From contig CAKZLK010000020.1 in NCBI GenBank assembly GCA_937125455.1, positions 1 through 33,375 of the forward strand: a stretch of DNA of 33,375 bases. The letters run 5' to 3'. The position numbers were made by a program, and so were the translations under genes. Positions 25,348 through 32,624 of the stretch are shown piece after piece; the stretch's first letter is position 1; every line of letters starts with the position of its first letter. Below the pieces are notes generated by a model. It did not search any database. It was not told the origin of the DNA and saw only the letters and a program-made list of their open reading frames with translations. Source of the stretch: an uncultured Aequorivita sp. Its GTDB lineage: Bacteria; Bacteroidota; Bacteroidia; Flavobacteriales; Flavobacteriaceae.

Positions 25348-25947
25348 ATGACATTCTATAATAAAGTAAAATGGGTTCTTGGGATTCTTATCATTTTTGT
25401 ATTGATTCTCGCAACAAATTTAATAGATAGAAACAATTTTTTACAAGTTAAGGATTCAGTAATTACTATTTATGAAGATAGATTGGTTGCAAATGACCTA
25501 TTGTTTGAAATGTCTAAGTTGATTCAGGAAAAAGAAGTTGCCATTGTTACATTGGATTCTACGTTCTTTTTAAATAAAAACAACCAGGTAAATACGGATA
25601 TTCAAGATCTGGTTTCGCGGTTTGAGCAAACAAAACTTACCATGGAAGAAGGTAAGGTCTTTACTGACTTTAAAGCCAATTTAGAAGCCTTGCAAAAGTC
25701 CGAAACTGCTTTTATACGGTCCAAATTCTCCCAAAATACTACATTGGCCAATCAGGTTGGGGATCTGAAAGAAAACCTTTATAAGTTGTCTAAAATTCAA
25801 TTGAGTGAAGGCGGAAGGCAAACCTCCATAAGCAAAAAAGCAATCGATTCCGTGGAGCTGTTCACCCATATGGAAATCTATTTTTTAGTCGTTCTTGCCA
25901 TCCTCATTCAAATAATTGTTATCTACAAACCAAAAGAAAAGAACTGA
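25348..25947 (+). CDS. Four-helix-bundle (MCP-like) membrane sensor without output domain
   Basis: A 199-residue protein starting at the ATG downstream of the promoter. A membrane span near the N-terminus (VLGILIIFVLILATNLI, about 9-25), a helical extracytoplasmic region of about 150 residues typical of the 4HB-MCP ligand-binding domain, and a second span near the C-terminus (IYFLVVLAILIQIIVIY) ending in KPKEKN. In chemoreceptors this module is followed by HAMP and signalling domains; here nothing follows. It may work as a stand-alone sensor, a regulator of another membrane protein, or a membrane spacer. Confidence 0.75.
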   Translation: MTFYNKVKWVLGILIIFVLILATNLIDRNNFLQVKDSVITIYEDRLVANDLLFEMSKLIQEKEVAIVTLDSTFFLNKNNQVNTDIQDLVSRFEQTKLTMEEGKVFTDFKANLEALQKSETAFIRSKFSQNTTLANQVGDLKENLYKLSKIQLSEGGRQTSISKKAIDSVELFTHMEIYFLVVLAILIQIIVIYKPKEKN

Positions 25948-25977
25948 TTTTTCTTAAAATTTTGGGTTTTGGAAATG

Positions 25978-26015
25978 TTTAGGCTAAACACCTCCCCTAG
26001 CCTAAATTGCTTTTG
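25978..26015 (+). terminator. Hairpin after the four-helix-bundle gene
   Basis: TTTAGGCTA (25978-25986) and TAGCCTAAA (25998-26006) are perfect complements across an 11-base loop, with a T-rich but interrupted tail. It probably ends the upstream transcript and touches the -33 element of the next promoter. Confidence 0.55.
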
Positions 26016-26042
26016 ATTGCGAGAGTTACATTTTTATATTTG
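26013..26042 (+). promoter_or_regulatory. Orphan promoter with no downstream gene on its strand
   Basis: TTG (26013-26015), a 19-base spacer and TATATTTG (26035-26042), a full consensus match. The next coding gene is on the opposite strand, so transcription from here would yield a non-coding RNA of about 100 bases. Confidence 0.6.
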
Positions 26043-26048
26043 GTTTGC

Positions 26049-26153
26049 TAGTTTAGCTATAGATTGTTTATAAGGCACGTGTTGCAAACGCGCGCCAGCT
26101 GGGCCTAGGTTTCTATTAGCAAATTGTTTTCAATTTGTTGCTACCGTTTTTTT
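26049..26153 (+). ncRNA. Candidate small RNA with promoter and terminator
   Basis: A stretch of about 105 bases between the orphan promoter and a hairpin with seven T (AAATTG, loop TTTT, CAATTT at about 26120-26135, extended by weaker pairs, then T at 26147-26153). It contains no start codon with a useful frame. The middle is relatively GC-rich and has short palindromes (CACGTG, GCGCGC, CCAGCTGG, CCTAGG), which suggests structure. It reads convergently towards the 264-residue gene, whose stop is at 26157, so it could also act on that transcript. The boundaries are inferred. Confidence 0.4.
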
Positions 26154-26156
26154 CAA

Positions 26157-26951
26157 CTATAAATAAACATAAATGCTTGACGTTGCCCATTGCGCACCAT
26201 CACGTTCAACTATTTCTATGCGATCTGAGCTTGCAATTGGTAGTTTTATAGTAATGTCATCAAATTTCAATTCAAAATCATACTTTCTAAAGTTAGACAA
26301 CGGAATTAAAACAGTACTTGTCATTAATTGTGCTATTTCTCCATTTGGCAAAACGGAATCATAAGGACCGCTGAATTGAATATCAGCATCATTAACTATA
26401 TGCGGGTTATTCATAGGCAGTGAAGTGTGATTAATAAAATAATAACGCCACTGTGTGGCTCTTGCGGTAAACGAAATAGCAAAGGAAACTGCTGCATCAT
26501 GGGTGGCCAAAGCCATTATATCATCTATGGCGATATGTAATTTGCCAAAAAAGTTAGTATCCTCACTTTCATTCAAGCTTGGATGGAATGTTGTTTGGTT
26601 TCCAACGGTTTCATTTTGGGTGTCTGCGCTAGAAAAAGACAAGGAAACCATCCTGCCTAAGGGAAGATCTGTGTAATTATAAAATAAGGGATCTTGATTA
26701 GTAATATCAAAATCAAATGAGGTGGTGCCATGGGTATTGCTAAGTTGCGCTAAAAAGGAAGTAATTGCTTCGTCTGTAGGGGCAAATAATTGAAAGCCAT
26801 TTGCTGTCTGCCTTAGCACGATGCCCAATTGTCCAATAATTTCTTTAAAGTGACCAGCGGGAGCAAAATTTAAACCACGCATAAGGGTGTCCTCAAAATA
26901 GGAATGAAAAACCTGTAAAGAACAAATAGGTTTATAGGTAGTTTGATTCAT
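26157..26951 (-). CDS. Orphan 264-residue protein, function unknown
   Basis: A full-length open frame with normal composition and no signal peptide or membrane span. Segments such as GIVLRQTANGFQLFAPTD and YDFELKFDDITIKLPIAS suggest a beta-rich soluble protein, and the Asn/Thr/Ser-rich middle looks like exposed loops. No family was recognised. It is flanked by the candidate small RNA at its 3' end and by transposase debris at its 5' end, which suggests a horizontally acquired or accessory gene. Confidence 0.7.
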   Translation of the reverse strand: MNQTTYKPICSLQVFHSYFEDTLMRGLNFAPAGHFKEIIGQLGIVLRQTANGFQLFAPTDEAITSFLAQLSNTHGTTSFDFDITNQDPLFYNYTDLPLGRMVSLSFSSADTQNETVGNQTTFHPSLNESEDTNFFGKLHIAIDDIMALATHDAAVSFAISFTARATQWRYYFINHTSLPMNNPHIVNDADIQFSGPYDSVLPNGEIAQLMTSTVLIPLSNFRKYDFELKFDDITIKLPIASSDRIEIVERDGAQWATSSIYVYL

Positions 26952-27054
26952 TACCCGAAGATAGTAAATTGTAATGAATTGATTTTAGCTAAGCAACTTT
27001 GCAACAAAAACTTGAGGAACCAATTGTTCCTGTGATCCTTTTCAACATACAAGC

Positions 27055-27212
27055 ACAACAAAACATGCTGAGAGGTTTATAAGCGTATAGTGGCAAAGGG
27101 AAAAAGCAAAAGACTAGCGTTGATAGCAGTGGCAAATAAATTGCTGAAACAGGCATTTGCAATCGCGAAGAGTGGACTGCCTTATGACGAGAAATTTATA
27201 TCGAAATTTTAG
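27055..27212 (+). pseudogene. C-terminal remnant of an IS110-family transposase
   Basis: The frame from 27072 to the stop at 27212 reads EVYKRIVAKGKSKRLALI and continues with AVANKLLKQAFAIAKSGLPY, the well-known C-terminal segment of IS110/Transposase_20 proteins. A short piece in another frame just before it (TTKHAE) looks like the preceding part, so at least one frameshift or stop disrupts it. The N-terminal catalytic DEDD region is absent. It is a dead fragment, of interest as evidence of past insertion at this junction. Confidence 0.7.
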
Positions 27213-27266
27213 AAAAAAGATTAGGTTTTTAACTTAGATCTTTGTTAGCTGCTGGGTTTTTCTTTT

Positions 27267-27479
27267 TTATTTAGTGTCGTTCATTAAGTCCAATTCCATA
27301 AATAACAAATAGTTCTTAAATTCTGGTGGAATTTCCATTTCTGGATATGCTTCAATATCAAGAAACCCCAAACTTCTATATAACGAATGAGCTTCTTCCA
27401 TAAACTTTGGACTGTCAAGACGAACCTTTTTGTAACCAGCTTTTTTCGATTCAGTTAAAAGTCCTGAATTCTTTTTTAA
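27267..27479 (-). pseudogene. C-terminal remnant of a GNAT acetyltransferase
   Basis: On the minus strand a 70-codon frame reads GLLTESKKAGYKKVRLDSPK, then FMEEAHSLYRSLGFLDIEAY and ends with FMELDL, the last third of a GNAT domain (motif B, with the YRSLGF signature). Its N-terminal acetyl-CoA-binding part is missing: the frame begins inside the 3' end of the AraC gene. Either a deletion or the arrival of the AraC module removed the rest. Confidence 0.75.
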
Positions 27480-28387
27480 TTATATAATTTCCGAAATTCC
27501 AACGGTGTCAATTCCGTTTTTTTCTTAAAAAATTTCCCGAATGATTGTGGGTGTTCAAATCCTAAACCGAATGCAATTTCATTTACTGTTAACTCAGTAG
27601 TTGAAAGTTTCTCTTTAGCTAATTGCATTAGTTTTTCGTGAATAAATTCTTGAGTACTTTTTCCTGATAGTGTTTTTAATAATCTGCTTAAATAATTGGG
27701 TGATAAGTTTAATGAAGCAGAGAGATAATTAACTGTTGGCAAACCATTTTCCTGTAGGTCTTTGCTTTTAAAATAATTATTTAAAAGTGTTTCGAATTGC
27801 TCAAGTATTCTATGGTTTGTTTTTTTTCGAGTGATAAATTGACGTTGATAAAACCGTTCTGAATACGTGAGTAATAATTCCAATTGTGAAATGATAACAT
27901 CTTGACTGAATTTATCAATATTTGAATTATATTCTTGATTAATATTTTGCATCAAATCGGTTAACGTATTTTGTTCCTTGTCCGAAAGATGTAATGCTTC
28001 TGTTAATTCATAACCAAAAAAGTCATATTTCTTTATTTTTTGCGCCAAAGATGTATTCCAAAGAAAATCGGGATGAAAAATAAGCAACCATCCCGAATGA
28101 TTTAGTTTTTGTTCATCTTCTACTTCAATACGCATTACTTGATTTGGTGCGATGAAAGCTAATACACCTTCGTCAAAGTCGTATTCCTGTTGTCCATATT
28201 TCATTTTACCATTAAACACCTGTTTTAAGGCAATAGAATAAAAACCGTGCGTAAAACTTGAAACCGTTATATTTTCTTTCCTTTTAATATCGGCAAAATT
28301 AATTACGCTAACCAAAGGATGCTGTGGTTTTGGCAACTGCATTAATCTATGATATTCGGTTATATTTTTTATGTGAAGTATAGACAT
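27476..28387 (-). CDS. AraC-family transcriptional regulator
   Basis: A 303-residue regulator with an N-terminal cupin-like sensor region (residues about 20-150) and a C-terminal double helix-turn-helix (about 200-300), with the motif LNLSPNYLSRLLKTLSGKS and the closing NEIAFGLGFEHPQSFGKFFK. It is the last gene of an SDR-NmrA-AraC block on the minus strand and probably controls that operon. Its stop overlaps the acetyltransferase remnant, so it sits at a junction. Confidence 0.92.
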   Translation of the reverse strand: MSILHIKNITEYHRLMQLPKPQHPLVSVINFADIKRKENITVSSFTHGFYSIALKQVFNGKMKYGQQEYDFDEGVLAFIAPNQVMRIEVEDEQKLNHSGWLLIFHPDFLWNTSLAQKIKKYDFFGYELTEALHLSDKEQNTLTDLMQNINQEYNSNIDKFSQDVIISQLELLLTYSERFYQRQFITRKKTNHRILEQFETLLNNYFKSKDLQENGLPTVNYLSASLNLSPNYLSRLLKTLSGKSTQEFIHEKLMQLAKEKLSTTELTVNEIAFGLGFEHPQSFGKFFKKKTELTPLEFRKLYN

Positions 28388-28396
28388 TAGTTTGTT

Positions 28397-29161
28397 TTAA
28401 ATCATTTGTCCGCCAGAGACTTCGATACGTTGTGCGTTTATCCATTTAGCATCATCGGTGCATAAAAAAGCTACAACACTTCCAATATCATCTGGTAATC
28501 CAACACGACCTAAAGCTGTGTTAGAGGCTATAAAGCTATTCATTTTTTCATTATCTCTAACTGCTCCACCACCAAAATCAGTTTCGATAGCTCCTGGTGC
28601 GATTACATTTGACCGAATTTTTCTTTCTCCTAATTCTTTGGCCTGATACTTTGTTAAGGTTTCAATAGCATTTTTCATAGACGCATAAGCTGAAAATCCG
28701 TTTAATGCAAAACGTGTAAGTCCTGTTGATACATTTACAATTCCTCCACCGTCGTTTAGAATGTTTAATGCACTTTGAGTGAATAAATAGGTGCCTTTAA
28801 ATTGAATATTATAAATCGTATCTAATTGTTCTTCAGTAGTTTTAGCAAAAGGTGCGTTTATTCCAATTCCCGCATTATTAATGAGGTAATCGATTTTTTC
28901 AACTCCGAATTTGGATTTAATTGACTCTTTAATGGTCACAAAGAATTCTTCAAAATTATTGAATTCAGTAACATTTAATTGAACCGCAATTGCTTGTTGT
29001 CCTAAACGCTCAATTTCTTTGATAACCTCTTTAGCTTTTTCTTCATTGCTGTTATAAGTTAGAATTATATGAAGTCCTTTTTTTGCCAATTCTAAAGCCA
29101 TATTTTTTCCTAATCCACGACTTCCACCTGTTACTAAAGCAATTTTTATTTTGTTTGTCAT
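28397..29161 (-). CDS. Short-chain dehydrogenase/reductase (classical SDR)
   Basis: A 254-residue classical SDR with the cofactor motif TGGSRGLG near residue 12, NNAG at about 95, and catalytic YASMK. The C-terminal IEVSGG is typical. It reduces or oxidises an unknown carbonyl/alcohol substrate with NADP(H). It is nine bases from the AraC gene and 10 bases from the NmrA gene, so the three are co-transcribed. Confidence 0.92.
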   Translation of the reverse strand: MTNKIKIALVTGGSRGLGKNMALELAKKGLHIILTYNSNEEKAKEVIKEIERLGQQAIAVQLNVTEFNNFEEFFVTIKESIKSKFGVEKIDYLINNAGIGINAPFAKTTEEQLDTIYNIQFKGTYLFTQSALNILNDGGGIVNVSTGLTRFALNGFSAYASMKNAIETLTKYQAKELGERKIRSNVIAPGAIETDFGGGAVRDNEKMNSFIASNTALGRVGLPDDIGSVVAFLCTDDAKWINAQRIEVSGGQMI

Positions 29162-29171
29162 TTCTTTGTTT

Positions 29172-30038
29172 TTATAAATTGAATAATATTTTTAAGCCTT
29201 CTTTTATGCTTTTTGGTTTACGTCCAAGATAATGTTGCAATTCATTTGTGACTGTTGATTCTTGTCCGTTTTTAATATCAAGATTAAAACCTACTATCTT
29301 ATTGACCATTGGTTCTGGAACTCCGTTTTCTAACATTATTTTTTTGAATGGCTCAACGTCTATAGATTTGTAATTTACCTGTTTGCCCGAAAGTTCAGTA
29401 AGTGCAGTTGCAATATCATAAAAAGAATATGCATCAGAACCCGTAAAATTTAATGTTTGGTTTTCGAAACTATCGTTGATTAAAACATTGGCTATTGCCT
29501 CGGCTTGTTCAGCTTTTAAAACATAGGCAACTTTTCCATTTCCGGCAGGTTGTAATATGCCTTTCTCAAAAACGTGTTTGCCAACAAAAAGTGGTAATAC
29601 ATCCATATACAAAGCATTTCTGAAAATGATATATTTCAATCCGCTTTCTTTAATATAATCTTCGGTTAAGAAATGCTCCATCATTAGTTTATTTACTAAC
29701 GTGTTTTTGTCCTTTAAGGAACGACTTGTATAGGCAATGTTCTGAACACCTTTCTTTTTTGCAGTATCAATAACGTTTTTATGTTCTTGCATTCTGTCAC
29801 CTTGGTCTCCTGAAGAAATAAGTAAAACAGTATCTACGTTCTCCATCGCTTTTTCAAGTGATAACACATCACTATATTGCCCGATAAACGCGTTTAAACC
29901 TCTTTTTTCAAATTCAATTTTGCTTTCTTCTTTTCTTGTGAGTACCGAAATATCTTCGGCTTTCATAGTTTTAAGTAAAGTTCCAATAACTGTAGTTCCT
30001 AATTCTCCAGTTGCACCAGTAACTAATATTTGTTTCAT
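29172..30038 (-). CDS. NmrA/QOR2-type NAD(P)H-binding oxidoreductase
   Basis: A 288-residue atypical SDR: the glycine motif TGATGELG at the N-terminus, NADP-contacting TRKEES, and no YxxxK catalytic pair, as in NmrA and the QorB/QOR2 quinone-reductase-like proteins. Possible jobs are reducing quinones or sensing the NADP redox state. First gene of the three-gene minus-strand operon, with repeats in its promoter region. Confidence 0.87.
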   Translation of the reverse strand: MKQILVTGATGELGTTVIGTLLKTMKAEDISVLTRKEESKIEFEKRGLNAFIGQYSDVLSLEKAMENVDTVLLISSGDQGDRMQEHKNVIDTAKKKGVQNIAYTSRSLKDKNTLVNKLMMEHFLTEDYIKESGLKYIIFRNALYMDVLPLFVGKHVFEKGILQPAGNGKVAYVLKAEQAEAIANVLINDSFENQTLNFTGSDAYSFYDIATALTELSGKQVNYKSIDVEPFKKIMLENGVPEPMVNKIVGFNLDIKNGQESTVTNELQHYLGRKPKSIKEGLKILFNL

Positions 30039-30061
30039 TTTCCAATTTTATAAGTGAAGTA

Positions 30062-30089
30062 CAAAGGTCAAATAGTTAAACTATAGTTA
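30062..30089 (-). promoter_or_regulatory. Possible promoter and operator of the NmrA-SDR-AraC operon
   Basis: The 7-base word ATAGTTA occurs twice (30072-30078 and 30083-30089), 11 bases apart, and the 10-bp palindrome AACTATAGTT spans 30079-30088. On the minus strand GACCTTTG (30062-30069), near the TAnnTTTG consensus, lies just downstream. Direct repeats one helical turn apart are typical of AraC-family operators. Confidence 0.4.
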
Positions 30090-30170
30090 TGTAGTCGAAT
30101 CTATCTTTGTATCAGCCAAATCGGATAATTGATTGAAGTTTGTGGATTAGCACGATGTTTTTTCCATTAT

Positions 30171-30301
30171 AGCTAACGGTTTACAATATGAAACGGTTGG
30201 GTTTACGGAGCGCGTCTGTATTCACCGTTGAAAAAGTTGGTTTAAAAATAATCGCTTGCAAACCGCTGAATCCCAACAGTTTTATATTGCGTGTTGTGTG
30301 C
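30171..30301. repeat. Imperfect inverted-repeat element (MITE- or attC-like)
   Basis: A stretch of about 130 bases, more GC-rich than its surroundings, with no gene. CAATATGAAACGGTTGGG (30184-30201) pairs with CCCAACAGTTTTATATTG (30272-30289) at 16 of 18 positions, and ACGGTTTACAA near the left end is nearly the inverse of TTGCAAACCG inside the right half. The outer ends read AGCTAACGG and GTGTTGTGTGC. The composition resembles intergenic repeats common in Bacteroidota. Ends are approximate. It lies between the NmrA operon and the broken SRPBCC gene. Confidence 0.5.
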
Positions 30302-30307
30302 AGTTTT

Positions 30308-30849
30308 TTATTTTTCAGATGTACGTTTCAAGTCATTCAAATTCGTCTGGATTCCGCTGACTAAATTTTTCTGGAAATACTTTTTTAAATAATTTTGGAA
30401 AAAACCCTTTCAAACTTTCTTCATCTTTAATAACCGTTTTCCCATTTTCTCCCGAGAAAATCCAATTATGAATTGCACTGGTGCCAAAAGTCTTGCCGGT
30501 CCATCCAAATTCTTTTAACAGGTGGTTGGTATGTATCTTTGACGAAAACGATAATCCACCCGCTTTCCATTTAAACTCAGCACCTTCTTTTGGTTCACCG
30601 TTCAGATTTGATTCCGTAACTTCTAATTGCCATGAGGGCCAGTTGTTAATGGTTTTCAGAACTTGCCAAACCTTTTCCACGGGGGCATCTATTATAATTT
30701 TTCCTTTGGATTTTACAGGAGCACTACTATTAATCGGGATAATCATAATATTTTTTCTGTTTTTTTCATTTGAAGACACATAGTTTTCAAACTGTAAATT
30801 TTCATAAACGAAGAATGCTAACAGACTGAAAAGGATTGTTTTTTTTCAT
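30308..30849 (-). pseudogene. Broken paralogue of the SRPBCC membrane protein
   Basis: If two single-base frameshifts are corrected, the region encodes 179 residues parallel to the intact SRPBCC protein at 24583-25143. The first lies in a run of eight A just after the start (30839-30846; seven A would give MKKTILFSLLAFFVYENLQF, a membrane span). The second is a run of six A (30381-30386; five A would restore YFQKNLVSGI and the C-terminus). Only the central part (30333-30779) remains open. It is 51 bases after the MDR gene on the same strand and was probably the last gene of that operon. Sequencing error in homopolymers is a real alternative. Confidence 0.78.
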
Positions 30850-30900
30850 ACTCAAAATCTTAATTACCCTCAGTGGAAACTGATTTTGTTATTATTGTCT

Positions 30901-31872
30901 TTAATCCATCCGGAAAAGCGTTTTACCCTCTTTGGCGTTTCTGCTTTCTGAAATCGCCTCTTTAAAATTTTCCAATAGATATTTTCCTGAGGTTTTCATT
31001 TTAAAATCCGGTTTTATAATTTCCCGGATGATATCTGCCCAGATATGTTTTATTTCTGTTTTTGTTTTACTGTTTATCCAGGCATCAATTCCAAATCCTT
31101 TAATGGTCAGATTTTTAAATATAATATAAGAATTGTGGTACTCTGTGTTTTGGTCGCCGTATAAACCGTAATGGATGATATTGCTGTTAGCTGAAATCAT
31201 TTTAATAATTTTTGAGGTGATATCACCCCCAACAGCATCTAAAAAACATGAAATTCTTTCTGCTTTGGCAAGTTTGCCGATTTGTTCTTCTATCCTCTCA
31301 CTATCAGATTTTAGAACCAAACTGGCACCAAGACTTAATAGTTCCTCTTTTGAGTCATCGTTGCGAACAATTGGAATCGTCTTAATTCCTTTATCCCTGG
31401 CAAATTGAATGATTAATTTGCTTAATGCCGAATTTCCTGCTGTCAGAATAATCCATTCATTTTCCTTCGCTTTTGATTCTTCAAGTAGTGCCCATGCTGT
31501 AAGAGGATTTAAAGATAACTGAGCTGCTTTTTCAATGGGTAAATCATGAGGCAAAAGGATGATTTTATCCTTGGGAATGTTCGCAAATTCTGCCCAAATA
31601 TTTTTATGTCTGAAAGCGACAAGTGAATTAACAGGGAAATCTGCATCTCCATTATTATCGGTTATAGTCCCTACGCCCTCAAAACCCGCTATTTGTGGAA
31701 AAATAGGTTCCACCCGATACACTCGTTCTATAAACATAAAATCGGCAGGATTTATCGGACTTGCTTTTACTTTAACCCGAACCTCGTTGGCCAACAAATC
31801 AGGGATATTGTTTTCCCCAAATTTCAGTACTTCTTCAGCTTTTCCTTTTTTATTGAAATATAAGGTTTTCAC
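30901..31872 (-). CDS. MDR-family NADPH:quinone/enoyl reductase
   Basis: A 323-residue medium-chain dehydrogenase/reductase with no catalytic zinc ligands. The N-terminal catalytic domain includes KASPINPADFM and the GFEGVG segment; the cofactor domain follows after SLNPLTAWALLE, with a modified glycine motif (TAGNSALSKLIIQFA). This fits the enoyl-CoA reductase or quinone oxidoreductase branch (MECR/ETR1-like). It is the fourth gene of the Crp/Fnr-cupin-YciI-MDR run, 19 bases after YciI. Confidence 0.9.
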   Translation of the reverse strand: MKTLYFNKKGKAEEVLKFGENNIPDLLANEVRVKVKASPINPADFMFIERVYRVEPIFPQIAGFEGVGTITDNNGDADFPVNSLVAFRHKNIWAEFANIPKDKIILLPHDLPIEKAAQLSLNPLTAWALLEESKAKENEWIILTAGNSALSKLIIQFARDKGIKTIPIVRNDDSKEELLSLGASLVLKSDSERIEEQIGKLAKAERISCFLDAVGGDITSKIIKMISANSNIIHYGLYGDQNTEYHNSYIIFKNLTIKGFGIDAWINSKTKTEIKHIWADIIREIIKPDFKMKTSGKYLLENFKEAISESRNAKEGKTLFRMD

Positions 31873-31891
31873 TTAAATTCTTTCTTTGATT

Positions 31892-32182
31892 CTAGTCTTT
31901 CATTAAAAATTTTAGTCCCACACTTGTCTTGCTTGGAACAAACTCAATCACGTCATAGTAAGCAAGATTCTGTATAAAAAAAGGATCCTTTTCAATAATT
32001 TTTTCCAAGTCACATTTAATCGCAACGTCAGATAATATTATTCCTCCTGTTCTGGGAACTTTTCGCCCGGAAGCCAGAAAATTGCCCAATTCATATTGCT
32101 CATCCAGAAATTTGACGTGTTCAGCCAAATACTGGTCAATCTTTTCCATCTGAGCTTTGTAGGTAATGTTGATAATGAACAT
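31892..32182 (-). CDS. YciI-family protein
   Basis: A 96-residue protein with the YciI fold signature: an N-terminal strand (MFIINITYKAQMEKID), the conserved HVKFLDEQYELGNFLASGR segment and the DPF motif (EKDPFFIQNLA) near residue 66. YciI proteins are small dimeric ferredoxin-fold enzymes or binders with largely unknown roles. It starts two bases after the cupin stop, so the two are translationally linked. Confidence 0.88.
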   Translation of the reverse strand: MFIINITYKAQMEKIDQYLAEHVKFLDEQYELGNFLASGRKVPRTGGIILSDVAIKCDLEKIIEKDPFFIQNLAYYDVIEFVPSKTSVGLKFLMKD

Positions 32183-32184
32183 CG

Positions 32185-32589
32185 TTATTTCTTTTTTGTG
32201 TGCAACATCTCAATTAATTCGTCCTCCCCATTTGTCAGATAATAAGCGATAAATTTCATCGGTTCAGTCTCCGAATAATTATCGAAATGAACTATGGGAG
32301 TGTCTGCCGGTTCGAAAAATGCCTCCCCGGCTTTCAGAATTTTTGCCGGTTCACCTTCAACCTTTACCAGACACTGTCCTTCAACTATTGACCCGATAAC
32401 CGGACACGAATGTTTGTGAAGAGGAGCCTTCTGTCCGGCCGGAAATTCAATTTCATCAACCTTAATTAATGAAACCTCACTTTTCCCAATGTCAATACTA
32501 GACAACTCTTTTCTTTTAATTTCATTTTGTGCCATTGTTTCCATAATTGAAATGATTAAAATTAATACCAGTGTAATTTTTGTTTTCAT
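32185..32589 (-). CDS. Secreted cupin-domain protein
   Basis: A 134-residue protein with a signal peptide (MKTKITLVLILIISIMETMAQ) and a single cupin domain. The first cupin motif reads PLHKHSCPVIGSIVEGQ with two His (HKH), and the second ends FFEPADTPIVHFDN, so a metal site is likely. A periplasmic cupin beside cytoplasmic YciI and MDR proteins suggests a response to a small exogenous molecule. It begins 35 bases after the Crp/Fnr gene. Confidence 0.87.
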   Translation of the reverse strand: MKTKITLVLILIISIMETMAQNEIKRKELSSIDIGKSEVSLIKVDEIEFPAGQKAPLHKHSCPVIGSIVEGQCLVKVEGEPAKILKAGEAFFEPADTPIVHFDNYSETEPMKFIAYYLTNGEDELIEMLHTKKK

Positions 32590-32624
32590 ATTACTTATTC
32601 ATATTTATTGGAACAAAGTTATTC

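Noticed and set aside
30481-30783. Plus-strand open frame of 100 codons over the broken SRPBCC gene
   Set aside because: It is the antisense shadow of the SRPBCC coding sequence; the minus-strand reading matches a known family and a paralogue in the same window.
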